Positions 45,008 through 57,161 are shown, counted from the first letter of the stretch. The stretch: 64,000 bases of DNA from Maricaulis sp947259345 (GCA_965217205.1 OZ244254.1:1984001-2048000), one strand, 5' to 3'. Numbers and translations are program-made. Notes: a model not told the origin generated them from the letters alone.

Positions 45008-47263
45008 ATGCCGCTTTGCTCAAACGGATCAGCACGACTGATCGCAATGATCGCCTTTGTAACCGGTCTTGGCCTGCAAGCCTGCGCGAGCGGCGGCGGC
45101 GGCGGGATGTCACCGTCCACCCCAACAACACCCACCACACCAACCTCGCCGCAGACGCCGGCCTATTACGAGACGGCGGAGTATTTTTCGCAATACGGGC
45201 TGCGGCAAATGAATGTCTCGCACGCCTACCACAATGGCGGTTTTGGTCAGGGCATCACGATCGCCGTGATCGATAGCGGCATCGATTCATCCTTCCGCGA
45301 GCTGCAAGGTCGCGAACACCCGGATTCGACCTCGATCTGGGAGGAACAGGGCGGTACCCTCGGTGATTACGGTTCCAGCCACGGCACGGCGATCGGCGCT
45401 GTCATCGCGGCAGCCCGAGACGGGTTCGGGATGCAGGGTGTCGCACCTGATGTCTCGCTGCTCGACATCCGGGTTGATCGCGGCGTGCCCAATACCGAGC
45501 TCGGCGGGAGCTTCCCCTACTACACCGAAACCGATCTCGCTCTATCCATCGACTACGCCATCACACATGGCGCAAACATTATCAGCCTCTCCCTGGCACG
45601 ACCGCCATCCGCCTACGAGAATGGCGGTGCCGACATTTATGCCGCGCTGCGCCGGGCCGTTGACGCCGGCCTGCTGGTCACGATCGGCACTGCCAATTAT
45701 ACCGGCGACACGCCGATTGAAGACCGCGTTGTCGGCGACTGGATTCCGGTGTCCTTCGCCGAGGATCCGGCCATGCGCGGCCAGATCGTGGTCGTGCCGG
45801 CCCTCAACTCGAATGACGAGCTGGCCGATTTCTCGGCCCGCGCCGGTCGGCTGGCCGAGTTCGCCATCTCGGCCGCTGGCGCAGACATCTATGTTCGCCT
45901 GGACGGCAACGCCGCCAACATCGTCAATGGCGTCTCCTTCTCCGGCCCCCATATCGCCGGCGCGCTCGCCCTGATGATGAGCGCCTTCCCCAATCTGACC
46001 GGGCCGGAAGCGCTGGAAATCCTCTACGACACCGCGCGCGATCTGGGTGAGCCAGGCATTGACGACATCTACGGTCATGGCGTGCCGGACTTCGCCGAGG
46101 CCTTCGCCCCACAAGGCCAGACCAATATCAAGTCGGCCGGGTCCGAATGGCGCACAGACATCGCGGCCCTCACGACGGCCCCGTCCGGCGCTTTCGGCGA
46201 CTGGGTCTGGCAGACCGAGCTGTTTGACGATGCCGTCTTCCTCGACCGCTATGACCGTCTCTATTCGGTCGCCAATCAGCTTGAACGGCGCCGCCCGACA
46301 CGCATGGGGATTGATGCCTTCGAGGCGGCGGCCGAGGCCGGCATGACGCCGGCGCGTGTGACCCGTATCGGCCAGTCCGGGCATGTCGCCCTGCGCCAGC
46401 CAGACCCCGCCTATAATCCCTACTCACAGCTGGACTCCGAGATGACACGCCCGACTTCCGCGCTGTCCCTTACCTATCGCGAGGGCGATCTGGAAGTCTC
46501 CGCCGGGCGGGGCTTTGCCGCACCGCCGACCCTCACCGGGATCGGCCAGCCGGTCCTCGCACCGTCAGCCTTTACGGGCCAGACCTTCGCGCTCGGCAGT
46601 GGCGCGGCCTGGTCCAGTGCGCGCTGGCAATCGGACCGGTTCGGCCTTGTTGTGCGCAATTCCGGCACCCAGGCGCAGGGCGCGCGCTCAGCCGCCTTCA
46701 CCTGGGCGTTCGGCGAGCAGACCCTGGCCTTCGAGCTGGGCAGCATCTCCGAGCGGCATCGCGCCTTGGGGGGTGCCCTGGCCAGGCGTTTCGGCGCCGG
46801 TGACCAGTCGGACTCGCATTTCCAGGCGCTCAACTGGGTCGGCGCCCTGCCGGCTGGCTGGCAAGGGGCTGCCCGTCTCGAGGTCGCCCACGCTGATCCC
46901 GCCCTGCCCGCCGGCATGACGCTGACCGAAACGCCGGTCGCGACGGCGTGGACGCTCGCGGCGGAGCGCAGCTGGATGGGCGGCGCACTTGGCCTGACCC
47001 TGGCGCAGCCGCTTCGGGCCGAACGCGGCCGTGTGACCACGCGGCTCGCGGTCGATATTGATGCAGACTGGAACCTCATCCATGCCGAGCGCAGCGGCAG
47101 CCTGACCCCGTCCGGACGCGAAATGTCGGCCGAGCTGGCCTACCGTCGCAGCCTTTTCGGCGCCGACCTGGCGCTCGCGGCGCGCTACACATCCCAGCCC
47201 TTCCATGTCGAGTCGGCGCGCGACAATCTCGCGCTCTGGCTGGGCTTCCAGTCGCGCTACTGA
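45008..47263 (+). CDS. S8 subtilisin-like serine protease autotransporter, lipoprotein type
   Basis: 751 residues from ATG 45008, with a GGGGGA site; the TTG at 44996 is a weaker choice. A signal ending LGLQAC (Cys26) is followed by a Gly run and a Thr/Pro-rich spacer (residues 29-51). The subtilase domain has Asp89 (AVIDSGID), His125 (SSHGTAIG) and Ser310 (NGVSFSGPHIAG; most S8 proteases read GTSxAxP). The last ~280 residues are beta-rich and end FQSRY, like autotransporter barrels. Surface or outer-membrane protease is expected. Confidence 0.85.
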   Translation: MPLCSNGSARLIAMIAFVTGLGLQACASGGGGGMSPSTPTTPTTPTSPQTPAYYETAEYFSQYGLRQMNVSHAYHNGGFGQGITIAVIDSGIDSSFRELQGREHPDSTSIWEEQGGTLGDYGSSHGTAIGAVIAAARDGFGMQGVAPDVSLLDIRVDRGVPNTELGGSFPYYTETDLALSIDYAITHGANIISLSLARPPSAYENGGADIYAALRRAVDAGLLVTIGTANYTGDTPIEDRVVGDWIPVSFAEDPAMRGQIVVVPALNSNDELADFSARAGRLAEFAISAAGADIYVRLDGNAANIVNGVSFSGPHIAGALALMMSAFPNLTGPEALEILYDTARDLGEPGIDDIYGHGVPDFAEAFAPQGQTNIKSAGSEWRTDIAALTTAPSGAFGDWVWQTELFDDAVFLDRYDRLYSVANQLERRRPTRMGIDAFEAAAEAGMTPARVTRIGQSGHVALRQPDPAYNPYSQLDSEMTRPTSALSLTYREGDLEVSAGRGFAAPPTLTGIGQPVLAPSAFTGQTFALGSGAAWSSARWQSDRFGLVVRNSGTQAQGARSAAFTWAFGEQTLAFELGSISERHRALGGALARRFGAGDQSDSHFQALNWVGALPAGWQGAARLEVAHADPALPAGMTLTETPVATAWTLAAERSWMGGALGLTLAQPLRAERGRVTTRLAVDIDADWNLIHAERSGSLTPSGREMSAELAYRRSLFGADLALAARYTSQPFHVESARDNLALWLGFQSRY

Positions 47264-47493
47264 CCGGAGCGACGAAACTCGAACAGCTCGCCGGGCTGAC
47301 ACTCGAGCGCGTCGCACAGGGCAATCAGGGTGGAGAAACGAATGCCCTTGATCTTGCCGGTCTTGATCATGGACAGTGCCTGTTCGGAGACGCCAACCTG
47401 CTCGGCAAGCTCTTTCGAGCGAATCTTGCGTCGCGCCAGCAGGACGTCGAGATGGACAATGATCTCGCCTGGCGGCGTGTCCTGTTCACTCAC
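47257..47493 (-). CDS. XRE-family HTH regulator (YozG-like)
   Basis: 78 residues consisting almost only of a Cro/CI helix-turn-helix: LDVLLARRKIRSKELAEQVGVSEQALSMIKTGKIKGIRFSTLIALCDALECQPGELF (shown in part). It follows the DUF2975 gene with a 4-bp overlap, the usual pairing for this regulator type, and overlaps the end of the convergent S8 gene by 7 bp. The pair may form a membrane-linked regulatory unit. Confidence 0.9.
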   Translation of the reverse strand: MSEQDTPPGEIIVHLDVLLARRKIRSKELAEQVGVSEQALSMIKTGKIKGIRFSTLIALCDALECQPGELFEFRRSGQ

Positions 47494-48059
47494 AGGATCA
47501 GCTCCAATTCCTCAGTGCGCTTGCGGCCCTCGGCAAGGATGAAGGCAATCAGGAAGAAAACCAGCGCTGCGCCGATGGCGCCCAGATTGCCCGACCCCAA
47601 CGAGATTTCCAGCGCGTTGGGGACATTGGGATTGGCGACCGTGAGATAGACGCCCATCAGCGCATGCTCGGCCGGGTCCCAGAGCGCTCCGACCAGGCTG
47701 GCCAGTGCAAACTGCCGGAAACCGGTCACGGCCGCGCCGGAGAAGTAGGCGCCCCTCGCGGCCTCCCGGAAGAGGCTGCGCAAATGGTAGAAACCATAAA
47801 TCGTGATCAACGCGCCGATGGAGGCCAGGCCGGCAGCGCCCAGCCGCACGGGCAGGATGAACCATGACAGGTCGCCGCCGCCAAACCCGTTGCCGGGAAC
47901 CGGGCTGGTGACGAGGTCCGACGTCACCGGGAAGAGCCACATCCACCAGACGACAGGCAATTGCAGCATGGCAGCCAGGCTTACCCCCCAGACCAGAAAG
48001 CGGCTGAGGCGACGGATATGATGGTCGGAAGGGCGGGGAGCGGACTCGCTGGCCGACAT
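47490..48059 (-). CDS. DUF2975 membrane protein
   Basis: 189 residues with four predicted membrane helices (~20-40, ~75-100, ~118-140, ~158-180). DUF2975 proteins are typically co-encoded with a small XRE regulator, as here (4-bp overlap). Function unknown; a sequestering or signalling role towards the regulator is a plausible inference. AT-rich DNA with the near-palindrome TTAAAGTTTAACTT just upstream (~48078-48091) may hold its operator and promoter. Confidence 0.8.
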   Translation of the reverse strand: MSASESAPRPSDHHIRRLSRFLVWGVSLAAMLQLPVVWWMWLFPVTSDLVTSPVPGNGFGGGDLSWFILPVRLGAAGLASIGALITIYGFYHLRSLFREAARGAYFSGAAVTGFRQFALASLVGALWDPAEHALMGVYLTVANPNVPNALEISLGSGNLGAIGAALVFFLIAFILAEGRKRTEELELIL

Positions 48060-48120
48060 GATGCGCAGATCCTGAATTAAAGTTTAACTTGAATTTTTTC
48101 TGATATTAGTTGAATCGTCA

Positions 48121-48253
48121 TGTGTCGGCAATCGGACGCGTCACCGTGATCAACCCAACCCCCAGCCGTCGCGGAACCTGACGTTTGGCCCTGTCATCCG
48201 CCCCACCCTCACGCCGGGGCGGGAGAGAGCGCACCACTCCGATTGCCGACACA
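48121..48253. repeat. Long inverted repeat upstream of carB
   Basis: Perfect 16-bp arms TGTGTCGGCAATCGGA (48121-48136) and its complement (48238-48253) with a 101-base loop. It lies in the 430-base gene-free stretch 48060-48489; the rest (48254-48489) should hold the carB promoter and leader. The segment around 48437-48449 has a small CTCCG...CGGAG hairpin. No known riboswitch or attenuator was recognised. Confidence 0.8.
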
Positions 48254-48489
48254 CACTCCGCCCCGGCACCGCGCCGCCACCATGAAATATGAGCTGGTGA
48301 AGTCGGGCAGTTTCAATAACTTGTCGAGAAAGCACCAATTCTCACAGTTTACCCCTCGCCATCGCGCCGATTCCGCGATAGGTACCCGCTTCAGCACCAA
48401 AACTGATCGCTCGCACGGCACTCCGTCCCCGGAGGGTCGCGACGAGCGCGCGCGCTTGACACGCGACACGGGAAAAGAAGGCCACGCCC

Positions 48490-51747
<3,258 letters not shown>

Positions 51748-51802
51748 TGGTCAATAAAGCGGAGGCTAGCCTGTCTCCTCTTTCCCGAAGATAAGTGGTC
51801 GC

Positions 51803-52276
51803 ATGAACAAGATCCCGATGACCGTCGCCGGGCAAATCGCCCTCGACGAAGAACTGAAACGTCTCAAGACGATCGAACGCCCGGCCGTGATTGCGGCGAT
51901 TTCGGAGGCGCGCGAGCATGGCGATCTTTCGGAGAACGCCGAATACCATGCCGCCAAGGAACGCCAGGGCTGGATTGAGGGCCGGGTGCAGGAGCTTGAG
52001 GACAAGCTCGCCCGGGCCCAGGTCATCGACATCTCCAAGATGTCGGGCGACACCGTGAAATTCGGCGCCACGGTGACCGTGCTGGACGAGGATACCGAGC
52101 AGGAATCCACCTACCAGATTGTCGGCGATGACGAGGCGGACGTGAAATCGGGCAAGATTTCCATCTCTTCCCCGATCGCGCGCTCCCTGATCAACAAGGA
52201 AGTCGGCGATGTCGCCGAGGTCAACGCGCCCGGTGGTCTCAAGAGCTATGAGATCATGTCGGTGAGCTGGGGGTAG
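51803..52276 (+). CDS. greA: Transcription elongation factor GreA
   Basis: 157 residues. The N-terminal coiled coil holds the acidic tip motif in GDLSENAEYHAAKERQ, which enters the polymerase channel to trigger RNA cleavage in stalled complexes. The C-terminal FKBP-like domain contains VTVLDEDTEQESTYQIVG, ISSPIARSLINKEVGD and GGLKSYEIMSV. The position directly after carB is conserved in many alphaproteobacteria. An intrinsic terminator follows. Confidence 0.97.
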   Translation: MNKIPMTVAGQIALDEELKRLKTIERPAVIAAISEAREHGDLSENAEYHAAKERQGWIEGRVQELEDKLARAQVIDISKMSGDTVKFGATVTVLDEDTEQESTYQIVGDDEADVKSGKISISSPIARSLINKEVGDVAEVNAPGGLKSYEIMSVSWG

Positions 52277-52303
52277 GTTTCCGGCCGCCAACGATGCAGA
52301 CAG

Positions 52304-52335
52304 AAAACGGCCGGAGTTCACGCTCCGGCCGTTTT
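52304..52335. terminator. Bidirectional intrinsic terminator between greA and the convergent reductase gene
   Basis: ACGGCCGGAG (52307-52316) pairs perfectly with CTCCGGCCGT (52323-52332). A-run 52304-52307 and T-run 52332-52335 flank it. It serves greA on the plus strand and the gene ending at 52346 on the minus strand. Confidence 0.9.
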
Positions 52336-52345
52336 GCATTGTCCC

Positions 52346-53515
52346 CTACCCCTCGATCGCAAACGTCAAACCCGCATGCTTTTGCAGGCGCTTGATCAGG
52401 GCGTCGCCCATGGCCGGGGCGGTAGTGTAGACGCCGCCCGGCGTGGCGTCGCGATCTACATCGAACGCCAGGCACAGCCCGGCCTCGGCAATCATGCGGG
52501 AGGTCGAGCCGTAGCCCGGGTCACGCTGGCCGGAGACGCTGGAGGTCATGCGCTCGCCGTCCTTGGTGAGGCCGGTGAACATGACATCGTAAAAGCCGGT
52601 CTCGCGCTCTTCCTTGGACGGCCCCTCGCCCGGCTTGGGCGGGTTTTCCGACATCGACTTGTCATTGGCGATCATCTTGGCAAAGCCCTCGCCCTGCTCG
52701 CCCGGCCCGGTCAGGAACATCTCGTCATAGGCGAAGTCCTTGCCATAGCGGTGATCCAGCAAGGCGTTGGAGCGGTGGATATTCTTGGTGTTGATCGTCG
52801 CCATGATGAAGGGGGCGGACCAGGAATTGAGATCATCCTCGAAGATGACCTTTGCACCGGAAGGCTGCTCCGGACCGTCAAAACCCGGCACCAGGGAGAA
52901 AGGGTTTTTCAGCCAGTCGATGATTTCCGGTTGTTTGCCGGCCCGTTTCATGGTCTCGGCAAAGCTCGCCGCCGTGCCGCCCGAGAACGTGCCCTTCATC
53001 TTGCGGACGCGGCCCTTCACCCGGCTGATCGGCGCACCGCTCTTTGCGATCGCGGCCTGTTGCAGGTGATAGACGCCGAGGTCGAAGGGGATGGAATCAA
53101 AGCCGCAGGACAGCACGATCCGGGCGCCGCTCTCTCGCGCCGGCTTGTCGTAATCGGCGATGATGTCATGCATCCAGGCCGGCTCACCGCACAGGTCGAC
53201 ATAATCGGTACCCGCCTTCACACAGGCGGCGACAAGCGGCTCGCCATAGAGCTGGTAGGGCCCGACCGTCGTGATCACGGCGCGGGTCTTCGACGCCAGG
53301 GCGTCCAGTGAGGCGGGATCGGAACTGTCGGCCACCAGGAGAGGTGTATCGGACGGCGCACCGATCAGATCGCGCACTTCGGCCAGCTTGGCCTCGGAGC
53401 GGCCCGCCATGGCCCAATGGACCGAAGCATGCTCGGCGGCGAGATACTCGGCCACGAGTCGCCCGGTAAAGCCGGTCGCCCCATACACCACGATATCGAA
53501 TTCACGTTCTGCCAT
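52346..53515 (-). CDS. Saccharopine dehydrogenase-like / trans-acting enoyl reductase family protein
   Basis: 389 residues from ATG 53515 (GGGGA six bases upstream; an ATG two codons earlier at 53521 is also possible). The N-terminal Rossmann fold is FDIVVYGATGFTGRLVAEYL with AGRSEAKL. Conserved family blocks are VGPYQLYGEPLVAACVKAGTDYVDLCGE and GFDSIPFDLGVYHL. Members include mycobacterial Rv2449c/Rv2953 (enoyl reductase for polyketide lipids) and SCCPDH. Substrate here unknown; lipid metabolism is a fair guess. Confidence 0.85.
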   Translation of the reverse strand: MAEREFDIVVYGATGFTGRLVAEYLAAEHASVHWAMAGRSEAKLAEVRDLIGAPSDTPLLVADSSDPASLDALASKTRAVITTVGPYQLYGEPLVAACVKAGTDYVDLCGEPAWMHDIIADYDKPARESGARIVLSCGFDSIPFDLGVYHLQQAAIAKSGAPISRVKGRVRKMKGTFSGGTAASFAETMKRAGKQPEIIDWLKNPFSLVPGFDGPEQPSGAKVIFEDDLNSWSAPFIMATINTKNIHRSNALLDHRYGKDFAYDEMFLTGPGEQGEGFAKMIANDKSMSENPPKPGEGPSKEERETGFYDVMFTGLTKDGERMTSSVSGQRDPGYGSTSRMIAEAGLCLAFDVDRDATPGGVYTTAPAMGDALIKRLQKHAGLTFAIEG

Positions 53516-53616
53516 TGTCATCCCCGACCGTTGAAAATCTGGTTTGTGTTTGTGATGGCAGGGATGATGGGATGATCAGTGCCATACCCGCAAGTCGAAG
53601 CCCCAGTCGCCGACGC

Positions 53617-53648
53617 AAAAAAGGGGCGGTCCGCAGGCCGCCCCTTTT
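53617..53648 (-). terminator. Intrinsic terminator of the blaI/M56-M23 operon
   Basis: GGGGCGG (53623-53629) pairs with CCGCCCC (53638-53644). On the minus strand six T (complement of 53617-53622) follow the stem. It lies 24 bases past the stop at 53672. Confidence 0.85.
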
Positions 53649-53671
53649 GAAACCAACCGAGCCGGTCGCGT

Positions 53672-55678
53672 CTAGCGGAGACCGGTCAGCCGGCTTGCCG
53701 GATCGACGCGTTCGCCATTGTAGCGCAGCTCGACATGCACATGCGGACCGGTCGAGGCACCCGTCGTGCCGACCGTCCCCAACTGATTTCCGGCGACCAG
53801 CGTATCGCCGACCTCAACTTCGATACTGTCGAGATGGGCATAGATGGTCTGCCAGCCATCGGCATGCTGAATGACAACCGTATTGCCCCAGCGGTCCGAG
53901 CCGTTGAAGCCCATTTCGGCATGGATCACCGCGCCATCCTGGGGCGCCCAGACCGGCGTACCGCTCGCGGCTGCGATATCGGTACCGCCATGGAAGACAG
54001 GAGCGCCGGCCGGACGAGCCGGACGATTGCCGAAATGCGAGGTCACGCGTCCCTCGGCTACAGGATGGGTGAAAGCGGCGCGTGCCGGCGGCTCGACGCG
54101 GCGCAGCGCGCGCGGCGCATCTGAGGGCTTGGGCTCGGTTTCAGCGGACGGGACAGCTTCCGGAGCCGGTGAGGCAGCAGGCACAGGCTCGTGTCCATCG
54201 GCGTGCGGCGCGGGCTCAGTTGTTGGCTCTACCGCCTCCGGGGCCTCCGGCGCTTCACGCAGGGCGTAATTACCGTCTTCGGAGCGCCATTCGACCGCGT
54301 AATCGCCGTCGAAGCGAACCGTATTGCCGGCCGCGTCGGTGAAAGCGAATTCGCGCCCCTCACTGTCATCCTCCGAGAAGAAGACGACTTCACCCTCCCC
54401 CGCTTCGGGAATGAACATCACATTGCCATCCGCATCGCCGAACGGCATTTCCAGATTGCCATCCTCGTCCAGCTCGGCCTCGTCGAAAATGATGGTGCGA
54501 CCATCTTCCGTGCGAAAGACCCTGTGACCATCAGCGCCGTCATGTTCATGCAGGTCGGTGTCCGGACCAAAGGCGTGCTCTTCGTGGAGCTCGTCGCTGA
54601 AATGGAGCTCATGATCACCATCAGCATTGGCCTCGCCATGCGGCGCTGCGTGGAAGCGCACGACATGATTGTCGCCCGGATTGTTCAGATCGACGGCCAG
54701 CTGGGTGCGATCGGTCAGCGCCGCCTGGGCGCAGGCGACGGGTAGAACCGACACACCGGCCAAAAGGACGGCAACCAGGCGCGAGGACGGGCGGGCCGAG
54801 CGGCCAGAAAGGATGGCTTTGATACGCATTTCTCGATGTCTCCTGTCATCGGGACCGAAGGCCGACACCAGTTGGGCCGGGCTCCGCATCATGGTGATCA
54901 GCGTCGCCGCATAGGGCTTCCGCTCTGCGCCCCCCAGCGCTTCCAGACTTTCCGCGTCACAATCGATCTCGCGAGCTTCATGCAATTCACGCTCGATGCG
55001 GCGCAGCGGCCAATGGAACCAGAGCCCGACCATCAGGGCTGCACCGAGCAGCCGGTCCTGCTCATCGCCGCGGCGATGGTGAACCAGTTCATGGGTCAGC
55101 GCGTAGCGGCTGGCGGCGGTGTCATCGAGCAGGCCGGGATCGGCGAGAATGATGGGCGACCAACCGGTCAGGATCGGCGACGCCAAGCCGTCGCGCAGCC
55201 GGAAGTCCGGTGTCTCCACACCAACACGCGAGGCCAGAATGGACAGGTAATCCTGGGCCATGTCCGGGGCCGGACGGCTGCCAGCAACGAGGCTGGCCCG
55301 CCGCATATGACGCAAGGCAGCCCTGCCAAGCGCCACGACGAGGCCGAGGCCATAAAGCGCGACCAGGACCCGCGCCCAATCCATCCCCATCAACGCGGCC
55401 AGCGGATCGAAAGGCGCGTCGGCGACTGCCAAGGCCGGTCCGAACGTCGCCGGTCCGTCCGGCAGCGGCGCATGCATCGGCGCGATAGTGGATTCGGGAA
55501 TGAAATAGATGATCGGCGCTAGCACGAGCGGCGCCAGGGCTGCCCAGCGAGCGGCGCGCCAGAGCCGGGTTCCGGTCCGTCCGCGGCGGGTTTGCCAGTC
55601 GGCGAATATCAGCGCCAACAGGCCCGAAAGCAGGGACAGGGCGGCGCCCACGAAAAGCGCATCCATCAAGCCGGTCAT
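53672..55678 (-). CDS. M56 (BlaR1-like) membrane metalloprotease fused to M23 peptidoglycan endopeptidase
   Basis: 668 residues. The N-terminal part has about three membrane helices (~6-27, ~45-62, ~102-120) and a cytosolic M56 domain with HELVHH (His196, Glu197, His200) and ELHEAREIDCDAE. A fourth helix (301-320) is followed by a ~200-residue periplasmic spacer rich in His, Asp, Glu and Pro. The C-terminal M23 domain has HGGTD (His563, Asp567), YAHLD (His615) and GPHVHVE (His648). BlaR1/MecR1 normally end in a penicillin-binding sensor; here that is replaced by a peptidoglycan hydrolase domain. It is co-transcribed with BlaI (4-bp overlap). Confidence 0.88.
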   Translation of the reverse strand: MTGLMDALFVGAALSLLSGLLALIFADWQTRRGRTGTRLWRAARWAALAPLVLAPIIYFIPESTIAPMHAPLPDGPATFGPALAVADAPFDPLAALMGMDWARVLVALYGLGLVVALGRAALRHMRRASLVAGSRPAPDMAQDYLSILASRVGVETPDFRLRDGLASPILTGWSPIILADPGLLDDTAASRYALTHELVHHRRGDEQDRLLGAALMVGLWFHWPLRRIERELHEAREIDCDAESLEALGGAERKPYAATLITMMRSPAQLVSAFGPDDRRHREMRIKAILSGRSARPSSRLVAVLLAGVSVLPVACAQAALTDRTQLAVDLNNPGDNHVVRFHAAPHGEANADGDHELHFSDELHEEHAFGPDTDLHEHDGADGHRVFRTEDGRTIIFDEAELDEDGNLEMPFGDADGNVMFIPEAGEGEVVFFSEDDSEGREFAFTDAAGNTVRFDGDYAVEWRSEDGNYALREAPEAPEAVEPTTEPAPHADGHEPVPAASPAPEAVPSAETEPKPSDAPRALRRVEPPARAAFTHPVAEGRVTSHFGNRPARPAGAPVFHGGTDIAAASGTPVWAPQDGAVIHAEMGFNGSDRWGNTVVIQHADGWQTIYAHLDSIEVEVGDTLVAGNQLGTVGTTGASTGPHVHVELRYNGERVDPASRLTGLR

Positions 55679-56067
55679 GACCGATCTCCCGAGTCATCCT
55701 CGCCGCTGGTCTCCAAAAGACGGGTCAGCGCCTCGGCTTCCTCATCGGAGAAGAGGCGGCTATTGGCGAAAGTCGTGGCCGGCAGCGGGCCATCCATGTC
55801 GAGGACATTGGCGGCAAAGTCGCGGATGAGCCGTCCCATCAGGGTAACTTTCTCGACCCGCGCCTTGAAGACGGACAGGCCATGCACGCCCTGACGCTCG
55901 ACCAGGCCTTTCTCCGTCATCCGCGCCAGCAAGGTGCGCGTGGTCGAGTAGGACCAACCCGTCGGGGCGGCAATCTGGTCCTGGACCTCGCGTGCCGATT
56001 GCGGACCCGCAGTCCACAAATGCTTGAGTATGGCCAGTTCAGCCTGGGATGGGGCGGTGGCGGTCAT
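55675..56067 (-). CDS. BlaI/MecI/CopY-family repressor
   Basis: 130 residues. Winged helix: PSQAELAILKHLWTAGPQSAREVQDQIAAPTGWSYSTTRTLLARMTEKGLVERQ (shown in part). The C-terminal dimerisation helices follow. Members are inactivated by cleavage by their partner M56 protease, whose gene overlaps the stop by 4 bp. A 17-bp palindrome at 56120-56136, about 50 bp upstream, is the likely operator. Regulated genes probably include this operon. Confidence 0.93.
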   Translation of the reverse strand: MTATAPSQAELAILKHLWTAGPQSAREVQDQIAAPTGWSYSTTRTLLARMTEKGLVERQGVHGLSVFKARVEKVTLMGRLIRDFAANVLDMDGPLPATTFANSRLFSDEEAEALTRLLETSGEDDSGDRS

Positions 56068-56119
56068 TCGCGGTCTTCCTGCTTCGGACGCGGAGCCATT
56101 CCTGCTCCGACGCTACATG

Positions 56120-56136
56120 TGTCACATGATGTGACA
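56120..56136. promoter_or_regulatory. Probable BlaI-type operator
   Basis: TGTCACATGATGTGACA, perfect 8-bp arms about a single central G, lies in the 137-bp divergent region between blaI (start 56067) and the ELM1 gene (start ~56205). TGTNACA-type half sites fit this repressor family's known operators. It could affect both directions. Confidence 0.7.
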
Positions 56137-56204
56137 TGCGTAACACCACCTGTCAAGCGAGCGGACGCTTGACGCTGGAAGGGGCTCGCATTCTAACTGG
56201 CACC

Positions 56205-57161
56205 ATGACCGGCACCGCACATGAAGGCATGACGATCTGGGTGGTTTCCGATGGCCGCCGCGGCATCGAGAATCAGGCGCTTGGCCTGGCCGAAGCGCTT
56301 GAGGCACGTCTCGAGGGCGCAGTGCATATCGAACGGGTTGTTGCGCGCAAGGACGGCTTCGTCACCCTGCCCGCCGAGTCCACGCCGGACATCTGGATCG
56401 GCTGCGGTCGGGCGGCCATCCCGCTGGCGCGCCGCCAAAGACGCATCTTTCCCGATTGCGTCTTTGTCTATGTCCAGGATCCGCGGACCCGTCACAATGA
56501 TTTCGACCTTGTCATCGCACCTCGCCACGACCGGCTGACCGGCGCCAATGTGCTCCCCATGATCGGTTCGCCCAATCGTGTGACCCATGACATGCTGACG
56601 ACCGCAAAGTCAGCCTTTTCGCGCGAACTTGAGGCGTATGCCTCGCCGCGCGCCGCCGTACTGATCGGCGGCGATTCAAAACGCTTCAAGCTGGACAATG
56701 CGGCCGCGAATTACCTGGAGACCCGCCTCGACTCGCTGCTCGCGCGCGACCTCTCGCTGATGGTCACGGTCTCGCGACGCACGCCCGAGCGCGTCCGGGA
56801 CCGCTTCCGCGAACGTTTCGCCGACCAGGACCAGGTCTGGTATTTTGATGGCGACGGTCCCAATCCCTATTTCGCCTTCCTCGCCGCGGCCGACTGGATC
56901 TTCGTGACCGAGGAATCGACCAATATGCTGGTCGAAGCCTGCGCGACCGGCACCCCGGTCTATGTCCTGCCGCTCAGCGGAACGCCCGGCAAGTTTGCCC
57001 GCCTTCATGCCGATCTTGAAGCCCGTGGCGCCGTGCGTCCCTATCTGGGTGAGCTGGACCGCTGGACCTACACCCCCCTGCTCGAAACGCAGCGCGTCGC
57101 CGATCAGATGCTGGCGCGCGTGCAGGTCGAGCCATCGTCTCAGACCGGGAGGGCCGCCTGA
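56205..57161 (+). CDS. ELM1-family (mitochondrial fission ELM1-like) protein
   Basis: 318 residues if ATG 56205 is used; ATG 56229 (MTIWVVSDGRRG, GAAGG upstream) is an alternative, and the frame extends to 56136 across the operator. Conserved blocks are WVVSDGRRGIENQALGLAEAL, CGRAAIPLARRQRR, VYVQDPR and VTEESTNMLVEACATGTPVYVLPL, typical of this glycosyltransferase-B-like family. Bacterial homologues are of unknown function; the fold suggests nucleotide-sugar or envelope glycan work. The stop overlaps the next gene by one base (TGATG). Confidence 0.85.
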   Translation: MTGTAHEGMTIWVVSDGRRGIENQALGLAEALEARLEGAVHIERVVARKDGFVTLPAESTPDIWIGCGRAAIPLARRQRRIFPDCVFVYVQDPRTRHNDFDLVIAPRHDRLTGANVLPMIGSPNRVTHDMLTTAKSAFSRELEAYASPRAAVLIGGDSKRFKLDNAAANYLETRLDSLLARDLSLMVTVSRRTPERVRDRFRERFADQDQVWYFDGDGPNPYFAFLAAADWIFVTEESTNMLVEACATGTPVYVLPLSGTPGKFARLHADLEARGAVRPYLGELDRWTYTPLLETQRVADQMLARVQVEPSSQTGRAA

